Assembly (NCBI GenBank): GCA_007127595.1
Contig: SKZA01000298.1
Span: forward strand, 1 to 10,520
Direction: 5' to 3'
From: Kiritimatiellia bacterium
GTDB lineage: Bacteria > Verrucomicrobiota > Kiritimatiellia > SLAD01
DNA length: 10,520 bases
Position 1 is the stretch's first letter. Each line of letters opens with the position of its first letter. This document shows, piece by piece, positions 1 to 5,335 of this stretch. The notes under the pieces are model-generated. The model saw nothing but the letters and a program-made list of their open reading frames with translations. It was not told the origin of the DNA and did not search any database. Position numbers and translations under genes: made by a program.

Positions 1-745
1 CGCCACCTGCACCCCCGATATGGCGTTTCCCAGTACGGCCTGTTTCGTGCAGAAACTGATCGGTGCCCCGCATGCCGCATGTCTGGACCTGTCCGCCGCC
101 TGTTCCGGTTTCCTGTACGCGATGGATGTCGGCCGCCAATTCATCAGCACGGGCAATGCGCAAACGGCGCTGGTTATCGGCGCGGAAAAGATGAGCATGG
201 TAATGGACTGGTCGGACCGTTCGACGTGCGTGTTGTTCGGCGACGGCGCAGGCGCCGCGATCCTCCAGGCGAACGGATCGCCGCGCGGGATCATCACGAC
301 CGTGCTGGGCGCGGACGGGACCTTGAGCGATTTGCTGTCTATCCCGGGCGGCGGCAGCCGTAACCCACCGTCGCAACGTGTCCTCGATGAAAAGATGAAC
401 ACGTTGAAAATGGCCGGGCGCGAAGTCTTCAAGCACGCGGTCACCAATATGTCGAACGCGGCGCTGGAAACATTGCGGCGCGGCGGGGCGAGCATCGATG
501 ACGTGGCATGCATCATTCCTCACCAGGCCAACGCGCGCATTATCCAGGCGATCGGACAGCGCATCGGCGCTCCACTCGAAAAGTTCTATTTGAACGTGGA
601 CCGTTACGGGAACACGTCGGCCGCTTCCATCATCATGGCGCTCGACGAAGCTGCGCGTAATGGCCGCATCCGGCGCGGCGACCTGGTATTGATGGTCGTC
701 TTCGGCGGCGGATTCACATGGGCGTCAAGTCTGGTGGAGTGGTAG
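1..745 (+). CDS. fabH: Beta-ketoacyl-ACP synthase III, 5' truncated by window
   Basis: FabH starts fatty-acid synthesis in the cytoplasm by condensing acetyl-CoA with malonyl-ACP. The reading frame is already open at base 2 (residues ATCTPDMAFPSTAC), so the ATG at 20 is internal and roughly the first quarter to third of the protein lies outside the window. The whole Cys-His-Asn catalytic set is visible: the nucleophile Cys in SAACSGF (codon 101-103), His in PHQAN (codon 521-523) and Asn in YGNTSAAS (codon 611-613). The C-terminus (GGGFTWASSLVEW) is the usual FabH ending, followed by TAG at 743-745. It is first in the visible fab operon. The spacer to fabD (135 nt) is unusually long for this cluster and is filled with heptad repeats. 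Assignment to FabH rather than FabF/FabB rests on HQAN and the GNTSAAS motif. Confidence 0.96.
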   Translation, partial: ATCTPDMAFPSTACFVQKLIGAPHAACLDLSAACSGFLYAMDVGRQFISTGNAQTALVIGAEKMSMVMDWSDRSTCVLFGDGAGAAILQANGSPRGIITTVLGADGTLSDLLSIPGGGSRNPPSQRVLDEKMNTLKMAGREVFKHAVTNMSNAALETLRRGGASIDDVACIIPHQANARIIQAIGQRIGAPLEKFYLNVDRYGNTSAASIIMALDEAARNGRIRRGDLVLMVVFGGGFTWASSLVEW

Positions 746-849
746 GACGAGTAAGAAGTGAGAAGTAGAAAGTAAGAAGTCTGTAGGGCCGTCGCTTGCG
801 ACGAGCCGAGAGATGGAAAGTCGGAAGTCAGAGATCGGATGTCGGAAGT
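746..849. repeat. Two blocks of imperfect 7-bp tandem repeats around a hairpin
   Basis: Directly after the fabH stop the sequence falls into 7-base units. 753-780 holds four units (aagaagt, gagaagt, agaaagt, aagaagt), and 746-752 (gacgagt) looks like a decayed fifth. After a 27-nt hairpin segment the heptads resume at 808-849 with six units (gagagat, ggaaagt, cggaagt, cagagat, cggatgt, cggaagt). The consensus is about NRGAAGT, purine-rich on the plus strand. The units diverge, so this is a degenerating array. It resembles the heptanucleotide short tandem repeats (STRR) known from heterocystous cyanobacteria, but I infer no relationship. It is not coding. Confidence 0.8.
787..807. repeat. REP-like palindrome inside the heptad array
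   Basis: GGC-CGTCGC-TT-GCGACG-A-GCC forms a perfect 6-bp stem (790-795 with 798-803), extended by 3 bp across one bulged A. The formal loop is only 2 nt, so a 5-bp stem with a CTTG loop is more realistic. It lacks a T-tract, so it is a poor intrinsic terminator within an operon. The CTTGCG loop region and the GAGCCGA tail (803-809) recur at 5091-5109, suggesting a dispersed palindromic family. Confidence 0.65.
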
Positions 850-880
850 CCGCTTGAGACGTGCCGAACGAGGAAAGAAA

Positions 881-1804
881 ATGAGCAAGATAGCAATACT
901 ATTTCCGGGTCAGGGCGTGCAGGCCGTTGGGATGGGCAAGGAATTGGCGGAGCAGATTCCGGCGTGCCGCGAGCTCTTTGATCGGGCCAACGACGTGCTT
1001 GGGTTTGATCTGGCACACATCTGTTTTGAGGGGCCGAACGAAGAACTGACAAAATCAAATCACGCGCAGCCTGCGATCTTCGTCGTCAGTGCGGCCGCGT
1101 ATGCCGCGCTCAAGAACGAGCGTCCCGATCTGCAGCCCGCCGCTATGGCCGGCTTGAGTTCGGGTGAGTGGGCGGCGCTGTACGCCGCAGGGGCCGTGTC
1201 CTTCGAGGACACGCTGCGCGTATTGGAGGCGCGCGGACGTTTCATGCAGGCCGCCTGCGAACAATCCGCCGGGGGGATGTTGAGCGTGATCGGATTGACT
1301 CTGGAACAGTTACAGAGCATCGCGGACCAATGCGCTATTCAGATCGCCAACCTGAATTCCCCCGAGCAGACGGTTTTATCCGGTCCGATAGAGGGTATAG
1401 AAAAAGCGGAAGGCGTGGCCAAGGAAGCGGGTGCGAAGCGGGCCATACGGCTGAATGTAGCCGGCGCATTTCATTCGCGCCTGATGGAGCCTGCCGCAGA
1501 GCAGCTCAAGGAGTTTCTCGCCGGCATTGAACTTTCGGCGCCCACCGTGCCGATTGTTTCCAACGTCAAGGGTGCGCCCTTTGAATCCGTTGACGAGATT
1601 CGGGAATTGATGGTGCGTCAAGTGACCGATTCCGTTCGTTGGGTGGACGATGTGCAGTGGATCGGGGGGCAGGGGGTGACCACCTACATCGAGTGTGGTC
1701 CCGGTAAAGTGTTGTCGGGCCTTGTTAAGCGTATTGACAAGCAGGCCGCCATTCATAACATTCAAGACCATGCCACATTGACGGCTGTTCTGGAGAAGAT
1801 CTAA
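881..1804 (+). CDS. fabD: Malonyl-CoA:ACP transacylase
   Basis: FabD transfers malonate from malonyl-CoA to holo-ACP, giving the extender unit used by FabH and FabF. The predicted protein has 307 residues (E. coli 309). An in-frame ATG at 839 exists, but ATG 881 is preferred: it gives the canonical N-terminus MSKIAILFPGQGVQ, has GAGG at 870-873 seven bases upstream, and excludes the repeat DNA. Catalytic residues are Ser93 in GLSSGEW and His198 in GAFHSRLMEPA; Arg118 in ARGRFMQ matches the malonate-carboxylate-binding Arg. The nucleophile elbow reads GLSSGEW instead of the textbook GHSLGEY, so the residue before Ser is Leu rather than His, a variation that keeps GxSxG. It lies 24 nt from fabG, in the same operon. 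Confidence 0.96.
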   Translation: MSKIAILFPGQGVQAVGMGKELAEQIPACRELFDRANDVLGFDLAHICFEGPNEELTKSNHAQPAIFVVSAAAYAALKNERPDLQPAAMAGLSSGEWAALYAAGAVSFEDTLRVLEARGRFMQAACEQSAGGMLSVIGLTLEQLQSIADQCAIQIANLNSPEQTVLSGPIEGIEKAEGVAKEAGAKRAIRLNVAGAFHSRLMEPAAEQLKEFLAGIELSAPTVPIVSNVKGAPFESVDEIRELMVRQVTDSVRWVDDVQWIGGQGVTTYIECGPGKVLSGLVKRIDKQAAIHNIQDHATLTAVLEKI

Positions 1805-1828
1805 CGCCCGTTCGGGGAAGGATTTCAT

Positions 1829-2572
1829 ATGGGTCAATTTGATGGAAAAGTTGCGCTGGTTACCGGCGCCGCGCGCGGCATCGGTCAGGCTACGGCGCTC
1901 AAGCTGGCGGCGGGCGGCGCGGATTTGGCGTTGTGCGATTTGCAGAAGGAATGGGTGGCCGAAACGGAGGCCAAGGTCAAGGAGTTGGGCCGCCGCGCCG
2001 AATCCTTCGCGATGAACGTGGCCGAGAGCGGGGATATCACCCGCGCGGTGGCCGAAGTTGAGAAGGCCTTCGGTCGGATCGACATCCTGGTGAATAATGC
2101 GGGGATTACCAAGGATACCCTGATGATGCGCATGTCCGAGGAGGACTGGGATAACGTCATCAACATCAACCTGAAAGGCACGTTCCTGTGTACCAAGGCC
2201 GTTTCGCGGATCATGATGAAGCAGCGCTCCGGCGCCATCGTGAACGTGGCCTCCATTATCGGGTTGATCGGCAACGCGGGACAGTGTAATTACGCCGCAT
2301 CTAAAGCCGGGGTCATTGCCCTGACGAAATCGGTTGCCAAGGAACTGGCTGCGCGCAATATTCGGGCCAATGCCGTAGCGCCGGGTTTCATTCAGACCAA
2401 GATGACGGATGCCCTGACGGAGGATATCAAGCAGCAGATGTTGGCCAATATCCCATTGAAGCGGTTCGGGTCGCCCGAGGACGTCGCCAACGTCATTGCC
2501 TTCCTGGCTGGAGACGAGGCCGCATACGTGTCCGGGCAGGTCGTAACGGTTTGCGGTGGTATGGTAACGTAA
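1829..2572 (+). CDS. fabG: 3-oxoacyl-ACP reductase
   Basis: FabG is the NADPH-dependent reductase of 3-ketoacyl-ACP in the elongation cycle and a classical short-chain dehydrogenase of 247 residues. The nucleotide-binding motif TGAARGIG spans residues 12-19, NNAG 89-92, and the catalytic tetrad is Asn114 (NINLKGT), Ser142, Tyr155 and Lys159 (YAASK). The ATG at 1829 has GGGGAAGGA at 1814-1822 as a good ribosome binding site. The C-terminal segment reads VTVCGGMVT; many homologues have Asn or Asp where Cys stands before GG, which is minor. SDR enzymes are easy to misname, but the fab neighbours on both sides and the length make FabG very likely. Confidence 0.96.
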   Translation: MGQFDGKVALVTGAARGIGQATALKLAAGGADLALCDLQKEWVAETEAKVKELGRRAESFAMNVAESGDITRAVAEVEKAFGRIDILVNNAGITKDTLMMRMSEEDWDNVININLKGTFLCTKAVSRIMMKQRSGAIVNVASIIGLIGNAGQCNYAASKAGVIALTKSVAKELAARNIRANAVAPGFIQTKMTDALTEDIKQQMLANIPLKRFGSPEDVANVIAFLAGDEAAYVSGQVVTVCGGMVT

Positions 2573-2597
2573 GTGGTAGAAATAAGGAGATAAGCAC

Positions 2598-2840
2598 ATG
2601 GCACTGGAAGATAAAGTCAAAGACATCATCGTGGAACAGCTCGGAGTGAATCCGGAACAGGTCACGCCGGAAGCGTCCTTCATCGAAGATCTTGGCGCCG
2701 ATTCCCTGGATACGGTGGAATTGGTAATGGCCTTCGAAGAAGAGTTCGGCGCTGAAATCCCGGATGAAGACGCTGAGAAATTGACCACCGTCGGTGCGGT
2801 GATCAGTTACCTAAAGGAAAAGGGCTTCGGCGAAGGCTGA
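2598..2840 (+). CDS. acpP: Acyl carrier protein
   Basis: This is a small acidic carrier protein of 80 residues that shuttles growing acyl chains between the Fab enzymes in the cytoplasm. The phosphopantetheine attachment site is Ser36 in the motif GADSLDTVEL, followed by the acidic recognition helix (ELVMAFEEEFG). The ATG is preceded by a consensus Shine-Dalgarno AAGGAG at 2584-2589, 8 nt upstream. It is the strongest ribosome binding site in the window, as fits a very abundant protein. It is 25 nt downstream of fabG and is followed by a strong hairpin (2862-2896) before fabF, so acpP may end a discrete fabG-acpP transcript. Confidence 0.98.
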   Translation: MALEDKVKDIIVEQLGVNPEQVTPEASFIEDLGADSLDTVELVMAFEEEFGAEIPDEDAEKLTTVGAVISYLKEKGFGEG

Positions 2841-2861
2841 GTCGTCGTCCGCACACGACAT

Positions 2862-2896
2862 GCCGGGGAGACGCAGCACCTGCGACACTCCCCGGC
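2862..2896 (+). terminator. Terminator- or attenuator-like hairpin between acpP and fabF
   Basis: GCCGGGGAG (2862-2870) pairs perfectly with CTCCCCGGC (2888-2896), a 9-bp GC-rich stem. The interior contains a second nested stem CGCAG/CTGCG (2872-2876 with 2880-2884) with a 3-nt loop. The following bases (ctgttgttat) are only mildly T-rich, so it is not a textbook Rho-independent terminator. Partial termination or 3'-end protection of an abundant acpP mRNA is a reasonable reading, with fabF either read through or given its own promoter. Confidence 0.6.
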
Positions 2897-2909
2897 CTGT
2901 TGTTATAGA
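2882..2909 (+). promoter_or_regulatory. Possible promoter for fabF
   Basis: GCGACA at 2882-2887 and TATAGA at 2904-2909 match the sigma-70-type -35 and -10 boxes at 4 of 6 positions each, with a 16-bp spacer. They overlap the distal arm of the acpP hairpin, so termination and reinitiation would occur in the same 30 bp. Matches this weak occur by chance and the evidence is only positional. Confidence 0.2.
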
Positions 2910-2989
2910 CGGCGTGGGTGCGTGAGCGAGGGGCGGATGTATGGGCCTTCGGTAGCGCATCGAACGAAACCGCATCGGGGGTACGGCGC

Positions 2990-4231
2990 ATGGCACGGAG
3001 ACGGGTTGTAGTTACCGGTTTGGGCGTTGTTTCGCCGCTCGGCTGTGATGTCGAGCGCTTCTGGCAACGCCTCCTGAACGGTGAATCGGGCATTCGTCAC
3101 ATTCAGCAGATGAATGTGGACGAGTACGACTCGAAAATCGGCGGCGAGGTAACCGACTTCGACATCGACGCCTTCATCTCCAAGCGCGAGCGGCGCCGGA
3201 TGGATCCCTTCTGCCATTTCGGCATCGGCGCCGCGCAGTTGGCGGTCGAAGATTCCGGACTGGAATTCGACAAGGAGGATCCCGATCGCACCGGAGTCGT
3301 CATCGGCTCGGGCATTGGCGGCCTGCATGTGCTCACCGAGCAGGCGCGCGTATTGATGGAGCGCGGACCGTCACGGTTCTCCCCGTTCATGATCCCGCAA
3401 ATGATCGTGGACATCGTCGCCGGCTATGTGGCCATCAAATACGGATTGCGGGGCCCGAATTACTGTATAACTTCCGCGTGTGCAACCGCGACGCATTGTC
3501 TCGGAGAATCTCTTCGCATCATCCAGTCCGGCGACGCCGACATCATGATCAGCGGCGGCACGGAATCCTCCATCTGTGAGATGGGCGTCGGCGGCTTTGC
3601 CGCCATGAAGGCGCTGAGCACGCGAAACGACGATCCGCAAGGCGCCTCCCGACCCTTCGACGCCGAACGCGACGGATTCGTCATTGCCGAAGGGGCGGGC
3701 GTGTTGGTTCTCGAGGAGTACGAACGCGCAAAGAAGCGCGGGGCAAAGATCTACTGTGAATTGGCCGGATATGGGCGCACGTGCGATGCGTATCACATTA
3801 CCGCGCCCCTCGAGGACGGCAGCGGAGGCGCCAAGGCCATGGCCCTTGCGGTCAAAGATGCCGGCTTGAATCCATCGGACATTGATTACCTCAACGCGCA
3901 CGGCACCAGTACCCCGTTGAATGACAAGGGGGAAACGCTGGCGTGCAAGACCGCGCTGGGCGAGGAGCAGGCGCGAAAGATGGTCATCAGTTCGACGAAA
4001 TCGATGATCGGCCACACGTTGGGTGCGGCGGGCGGCTTGGAGTCCATTGTATGCGCCCTGACGCTACGCGATGACAAGGTGCATCCCACGATCAACTACA
4101 CCACGCCCGACCCGGCGTGCGATCTTGATTACGTCCCGAACGAGGCGCGTGAGGTCACCGTGCGCGCCTGCCTCAACAACTCCCTCGGCTTCGGCGGCCA
4201 CAACGCCACGCTGTGTTTCAAGAAGGCCTGA
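2990..4231 (+). CDS. fabF: Beta-ketoacyl-ACP synthase II
   Basis: FabF elongates acyl-ACP chains by decarboxylative condensation with malonyl-ACP. The start is placed at ATG 2990, giving MARRRVVVTGLGVVSPLG and 413 residues, the same length as E. coli FabF. A GTG at 2918 is in frame, but its extra 24 residues do not look like the family. The ribosome binding site is poor (a G run at 2977-2981). The Cys-His-His set is Cys164 in TSACATATH, His304 in NAHGTSTPLND and His342 in SMIGHTLGAAGG, with the conserved Lys337. The C-terminus NSLGFGGHNATLCFKKA is typical. It is the last gene of the fab cluster; the 149-nt gap from acpP contains the hairpin. FabB is less likely given length, sequence and context. 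Confidence 0.97.
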   Translation: MARRRVVVTGLGVVSPLGCDVERFWQRLLNGESGIRHIQQMNVDEYDSKIGGEVTDFDIDAFISKRERRRMDPFCHFGIGAAQLAVEDSGLEFDKEDPDRTGVVIGSGIGGLHVLTEQARVLMERGPSRFSPFMIPQMIVDIVAGYVAIKYGLRGPNYCITSACATATHCLGESLRIIQSGDADIMISGGTESSICEMGVGGFAAMKALSTRNDDPQGASRPFDAERDGFVIAEGAGVLVLEEYERAKKRGAKIYCELAGYGRTCDAYHITAPLEDGSGGAKAMALAVKDAGLNPSDIDYLNAHGTSTPLNDKGETLACKTALGEEQARKMVISSTKSMIGHTLGAAGGLESIVCALTLRDDKVHPTINYTTPDPACDLDYVPNEAREVTVRACLNNSLGFGGHNATLCFKKA

Positions 4232-4259
4232 AGCGCTGTAAGCGCAGGCATTGCCCGGT

Positions 4260-4304
4260 CTTCGCAGCCGCCTTCGCCAAGCCTACGGCGGGACAAGAGC
4301 GAAG
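4260..4304. repeat. Nested inverted repeat downstream of fabF
   Basis: In the 178-nt convergent spacer between fabF and maf, CTTCGC (4260-4265) pairs with GCGAAG (4299-4304), and inside it CCGCC (4268-4272) pairs with GGCGG (4287-4291) around a 14-nt loop. No T-tract follows on either strand. It may help end the fab transcript, or it may be a member of a dispersed intergenic palindrome family. The rest of the spacer shows only a 9-of-10-base direct repeat (4324-4333 and 4371-4380) and the hairpin at 4392-4409. Confidence 0.5.
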
Positions 4305-4391
4305 CCCCTACGTCAATGAGCCCGATGTGCTACTCAAAGGGCGAATCCGTCGCGCGGTTCCGACTCACGTGATGTGCGTAGCAAGCCTGCA

Positions 4392-4409
4392 CGCGCGTAA
4401 TGCCGCGCG
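4392..4409 (-). terminator. Hairpin immediately after the maf stop codon
   Basis: CGCGCG (4392-4397) and CGCGCG (4404-4409) form a 6-bp stem with a 6-nt loop directly abutting the maf stop codon (TAG on the minus strand at 4410-4412). No U-tract follows in the direction of maf transcription, so intrinsic termination is uncertain. Its location between converging genes makes an mRNA-end role plausible. Confidence 0.35.
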
Positions 4410-4979
4410 CTATTCCATCCGCGCCTGCTCAATCATCCCTTCCACCAAGCCAATCGGCAAGCCGATGACCGTATTGGGATCGCCTTCCAGGCGTTCGACC
4501 ATCACACATCCCTCCTGTTGCAGGGCATACGCGCCCGCGTAGGCCAAGGGCTTGGCGATGGCCACATGATTCCGGATGTGCGCATCCGACCACTCGCGCA
4601 TGGTCACATTAACCGTGTCATGCGCTGTTAGCTTCTTCTTCCCCCCGTTCGCTACCACACAGACTCCGGTTATCAAGAGGTGGGTGCGCCCGCGGAGTTC
4701 CTTCAACATGCGTTCAGCGTCGTCCAGGTCCTTGGGTTTCCCATAGGTCTTCCCGTCCAGGTACAGCACGGTATCCGCCCCGATCACGACGGCGTCTTCG
4801 AATTCGGGTGCGACGGCGAGGGCCTTTTGTTCAGCCAGATACTCGACATACGCGTTCGGGTCTTCACCGGTCTCGTAGGGTCGTTCATGCACGCCCGATG
4901 GCTGCTGGGTGAATTCATATCCAGCCGCGCGTAACAGTTCGGCGCGGGCGCGGGAAAAAGAGGCGAGAACAAGCTTCAT
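4410..4979 (-). CDS. maf: Maf-family nucleoside triphosphate pyrophosphatase
   Basis: Maf proteins hydrolyse nucleoside triphosphates (dTTP/UTP or modified nucleotides, depending on subgroup) to monophosphates and have been linked to cell-division arrest and nucleotide housekeeping. The protein has 189 residues, the usual size. It opens with LASFSRARAELL (family pattern LASxSxRRxELL; here Ser-Arg-Ala-Arg, so the paired arginines are split), then GADTVLYLDGKTYGKP with the general-base Asp69, HLLITGV at 100-106, and AYAGAYALQQEG near 146-157. The residue usually Lys before AGAY is Tyr147, so the substrate subgroup cannot be assigned. It ends with GDPNTVIGLP. No Shine-Dalgarno is visible before the ATG. 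The upstream region is the large palindrome. Maf genes commonly sit beside mreBCD, as here. Confidence 0.9.
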   Translation of the reverse strand: MKLVLASFSRARAELLRAAGYEFTQQPSGVHERPYETGEDPNAYVEYLAEQKALAVAPEFEDAVVIGADTVLYLDGKTYGKPKDLDDAERMLKELRGRTHLLITGVCVVANGGKKKLTAHDTVNVTMREWSDAHIRNHVAIAKPLAYAGAYALQQEGCVMVERLEGDPNTVIGLPIGLVEGMIEQARME

Positions 4980-4983
4980 AAGG

Positions 4984-5004
4984 AATGAGTAATGGTTAAT
5001 GGTT
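4984..5004. repeat. Three 7-bp tandem units, left end of palindrome
   Basis: The units are aatgagt, aatggtt and aatggtt, the last two identical. They begin 4 nt outside the maf start codon and form the left terminus of the large palindrome; the two perfect units make up its outer 14-bp arm. Confidence 0.75.
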
Positions 5005-5082
5005 TTTAGACGACGATGGGCTTCTTCTTACCCTTATTCCCCTCCCGTCATCAACCATGAACGCGCATTTCTCGCCGGGTGC

Positions 5083-5103
5083 CCCACGGCCTTGCGCCGT
5101 GGG
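5083..5103. repeat. REP-like hairpin in left arm of palindrome
   Basis: CCCACGGC (5083-5090) pairs with GCCGTGGG (5096-5103), a perfect 8-bp stem with loop CTTGC. The tail GAGCCGA (5103-5109) and the CTTGCG core are identical to those of the hairpin at 787-809 although the stem sequences differ, with pairing kept by compensating bases. The 3' half also pairs with 5241-5253, so two alternative folds compete. Confidence 0.7.
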
Positions 5104-5234
5104 AGCCGAACGTTGAAAGCCGGTGCGGGCAAGTAAAGGGAAAGAGCCCGACTTGAGCGAGGCCTGAGCAAACTCCTCGCCTAGCTCCCCTTGGGCTCTC
5201 GACGATGGCATTCCGTTGTCTGCCCAACCAAACT

Positions 5235-5259
5235 CCCGCCCCCACGGCGCAAGGGCGGG
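5235..5259. repeat. GC-rich hairpin in right arm of palindrome
   Basis: CCCGCCC (5235-5241) pairs with GGGCGGG (5253-5259) around an 11-nt loop carrying CCACGGCGCAA, which is the reverse complement of part of the left hairpin. A run of eight G (5257-5264) follows and is a likely slippage site. Confidence 0.6.
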
Positions 5260-5312
5260 GGGGGCGAAGATCTACGCCAGTCAGTGCGGTATACCGGCGA
5301 GAAATGCGGACT

Positions 5313-5333
5313 AACCTTCAACCATTAACCATT
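5313..5333. repeat. Three 7-bp tandem units, right end of palindrome
   Basis: The units are aaccttc, aaccatt and aaccatt, the reverse-complement counterpart of the array at 4984-5004. The array ends two bases before the stop codon (5336-5338) of the neighbouring minus-strand gene. Confidence 0.75.
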
Positions 5334-5335
5334 TT

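Larger units (their letters stand above)
4984..5333. repeat. Large nested palindrome filling the maf upstream region
   Basis: This 350-bp gene-free stretch folds on itself through six nested inverted-repeat pairs: 4991-5004 with 5320-5333 (14 bp), 5064-5078 with 5294-5308 (15 bp), 5091-5103 with 5241-5253 (13 bp), 5127-5131 region with 5221-5225 (about 5 bp), 5143-5149 with 5193-5199 (7 bp) and 5157-5162 with 5175-5180 (6 bp). The intervening segments are of unequal length, so it is a decayed or bulged structure. A G8 run lies at 5257-5264. The termini are heptad repeats. I see no transposase, tRNA or credible protein. Short open frames here on both strands share the peptide APTAQGRG because the DNA is palindromic. 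Candidates are a MITE-like element, stacked dispersed repeats, or a structured 5' leader of maf. Confidence 0.75.

Noticed and set aside
746..849. CRISPR-like array
   Set aside because: The 7-bp units are directly adjacent with no unique spacers, and no cas genes are present.
1376..2788. Long minus-strand open frame (470 codons) opposite fabD, fabG and acpP
   Set aside because: It lies wholly antisense to well-supported genes, its translation is rich in His, Gly and Arg without domains, and such mirror frames are common in GC-rich coding DNA.
3371..4015. Minus-strand open frame (214 codons) opposite fabF
   Set aside because: It is a shadow of the fabF reading frame with no recognisable motif or ribosome binding site.
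4996..5211. Small open frames on both strands inside the maf-upstream spacer
   Set aside because: The peptide APTAQGRG appears in frames on both strands because the DNA is palindromic. There is no codon bias or ribosome binding site.
4991..5333. tRNA, rRNA or insertion sequence in the long spacer
   Set aside because: No cloverleaf with a TPsiC-like arm, no rRNA-like stretch and no transposase-like frame can be seen, despite the inverted repeats.
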